NCBI GenBank assembly: GCA_040507225.1
Contig: JBEVVG010000002.1
Span: 372,001 to 436,000, forward strand
DNA: 64,000 nucleotides
Origin: Thiodiazotropha sp040507225
GTDB lineage: Bacteria; Pseudomonadota; Gammaproteobacteria; Chromatiales; Chromatiaceae
Direction of reading: 5' to 3'
The notes under the pieces were generated by a model. That model made no database searches, was not told the origin of the DNA, and was given only the letters and a program-made list of their open reading frames with translations. Position 1 is the stretch's first letter, and each line of letters opens with the position of its first letter. Below are positions 63,064 through 64,000 of this stretch, piece after piece. The position numbers and the translations under genes were made by a program.

Positions 63064-64000
63064 CAGGCAGATCGCTTCTTCAGATGGATCATCAGCAGGG
63101 AGATCGCGGCGGGAGTGACACCGGGAATCCGCCCCGCCTGGCCCAGGGTCTCGGGGCGATGACGCTGGAATTTCTCCCGCACCTCGGAGGAGAGTCCCCG
63201 CACATCCCCATAGTCCAGGTTGTCGGGCAGCGAGACGGCCTCGTTGGCCCGCTGTCGGGCGATTTCATCCTTCTGCCGATCGATATAGCCGGCATACTTG
63301 GCTTGCACCTCCAGCTGCTCGATCACATGGGGATCCTCGACCCCCGGCCCCAGTCGCGGCAGGCTCATGAGAGCCCGGTAACTCACATTCGGACGGGCCA
63401 GCAGATTCGATGCATTCGCCTCTTTCGAGAGCGCTCCGCCCAGCAGTGCCTGTGCAGACTCTTCCTGCAGATCGGAAGGTCGCAGCCAGATCCCGTCCAG
63501 GCGCTGCTGCTCCTGTTCGATGGCATCCCGTTTACGGCAGAAATGCCCCCAGCGTTGATCGTCCACCAGCCCCAGGCGACGACCGGTTTCGGTGAGTCTC
63601 AGGTCCGCGTTGTCCTCCCGCAGCAGCAGCCGGTACTCGGCGCGGCTGGTGAACATGCGGTAGGGCTCCTGGGTTCCCTGGGTGATCAGGTCGTCCACCA
63701 GCACACCCAGGTAGGCCTCATCCCTGCGCGGGCTCCATGGATCTTCGTCCCGGGCCTGACGTACCGCGTTCAGGCCCGCCAGCAGTCCCTGCGCGGCGGC
63801 TTCCTCGTAGCCGGTGGTACCGTTGATCTGGCCGGCAAAGAACAGCCCGCCAATATGTTTCGTCTCCAGCGAAGACTTGAGATCCCGGGGGTCGAAGAAG
63901 TCGTACTCGATGGCATAGCCCGGGCGCAGGATCTGCGCCTCGGAAAAACCTTTCATGGAGCGCACCAGCTGGTACTGGATGTCGAACGGCAGGCTGGTGG
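63063..64000 (-). CDS. mnmG: tRNA uridine-5-carboxymethylaminomethyl enzyme MnmG, partial
   Basis: The C-terminal 312 residues of MnmG (GidA), running off the right edge. Visible are PFDIQYQLVRSMKGFSEA, GLFFAGQINGTTGYEEAAAQG (the FAD-binding end) and FTSRAEYRLLLREDNAD. With MnmE it modifies the wobble uridine of several tRNAs. It overlaps rsmG by one base; the N-terminal FAD-binding part is outside the window. Confidence 0.96.
   Translation of the reverse strand, partial: TSLPFDIQYQLVRSMKGFSEAQILRPGYAIEYDFFDPRDLKSSLETKHIGGLFFAGQINGTTGYEEAAAQGLLAGLNAVRQARDEDPWSPRRDEAYLGVLVDDLITQGTQEPYRMFTSRAEYRLLLREDNADLRLTETGRRLGLVDDQRWGHFCRKRDAIEQEQQRLDGIWLRPSDLQEESAQALLGGALSKEANASNLLARPNVSYRALMSLPRLGPGVEDPHVIEQLEVQAKYAGYIDRQKDEIARQRANEAVSLPDNLDYGDVRGLSSEVREKFQRHRPETLGQAGRIPGVTPAAISLLMIHLKKRSA

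Noticed and set aside
1..64000. tRNA genes and CRISPR arrays
   Set aside because: No T-loop-like ggttcgaatcc pattern in a cloverleaf context and no regularly spaced short direct repeats were seen; the three hip operator copies are too few and too divergent for an array.

Overview
The window is a piece of a gammaproteobacterial chromosome. The main evidence is the order of housekeeping genes at the right-hand end, read on the minus strand: mnmG-rsmG-parA-parB, then (after an interruption) atpI-B-E-F-H-A-G-D-C, an FKBP-type isomerase gene, glmU and glmS. This block lies near the replication origin in many gammaproteobacteria. The stress, chemotaxis, cytochrome and carbonic anhydrase genes suit a free-living or host-associated, respiring proteobacterium. 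Species or genus cannot be fixed from the sequence alone. No rRNA, tRNA or CRISPR array was seen.

Layout. 0-2.1 kb: end of an outer-membrane barrel gene followed by a metal (probably zinc) ABC transporter binding protein and permease; the ATPase gene is not in the window. 2.2-10.2 kb: an envelope and protein-quality block on the minus strand, with two HtrA proteases (DegS-like and DegP-like, the latter behind a good sigma-E-type promoter match), the co-chaperone pair cbpA/cbpM, two GNAT acetyltransferases, a flavin-binding protein and an isochorismatase-like hydrolase. 10.4-13.7 kb: a Bcr/CflA exporter, an NDH-2-like flavoprotein and a cold-shock/DUF1294 membrane protein. 14.5-17.3 kb: an unusual pair, an ATP-grasp ligase followed by an isoaspartyl peptidase, then an unrecognised small protein. 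17.3-21.4 kb: an SRPBCC lipoprotein, an SDR enzyme, a Crp/Fnr regulator, a beta-carbonic anhydrase and an alanine racemase.

21.4-35.3 kb is visibly AT-richer, with long spacers, and looks acquired. It holds a large Calx-beta/beta-helix lipoprotein, a PhnD-like binding protein coupled to a sensor-PAS-PAS-GGDEF-EAL enzyme, a lipase-like lipoprotein, a Rieske protein, small membrane proteins, a second beta-carbonic anhydrase and a zinc-ribbon gene broken by one in-frame TAG. It ends at the 3' end of glmS, the classical attTn7 position.

35.3-46.4 kb is glmS, glmU, an FKBP gene and the complete F1Fo ATP synthase operon with a strong sigma-70 promoter. 46.4-60.5 kb is a roughly 14-kb accessory block between atpI and parB, which are often close neighbours. 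It holds a hipBA toxin-antitoxin pair with three operator repeats, a PaiB-like protein, a split aerotaxis-type receptor (PAS / MCP-CZB / PAS), a lipoprotein cytochrome c, a redox-domain/dUTPase fusion, a second chemoreceptor, an M48 protease, and a REC-TPR response regulator with a minimal histidine kinase behind a sigma-28-like promoter. The window ends in the parAB-rsmG-mnmG group.

Most worth following up: the ATP-grasp/isoaspartyl peptidase operon, the split receptor with duplicated PAS partners, the GCAxxG-dUTPase fusion, the PhnD/c-di-GMP operon, and the REC-TPR/kinase pair.
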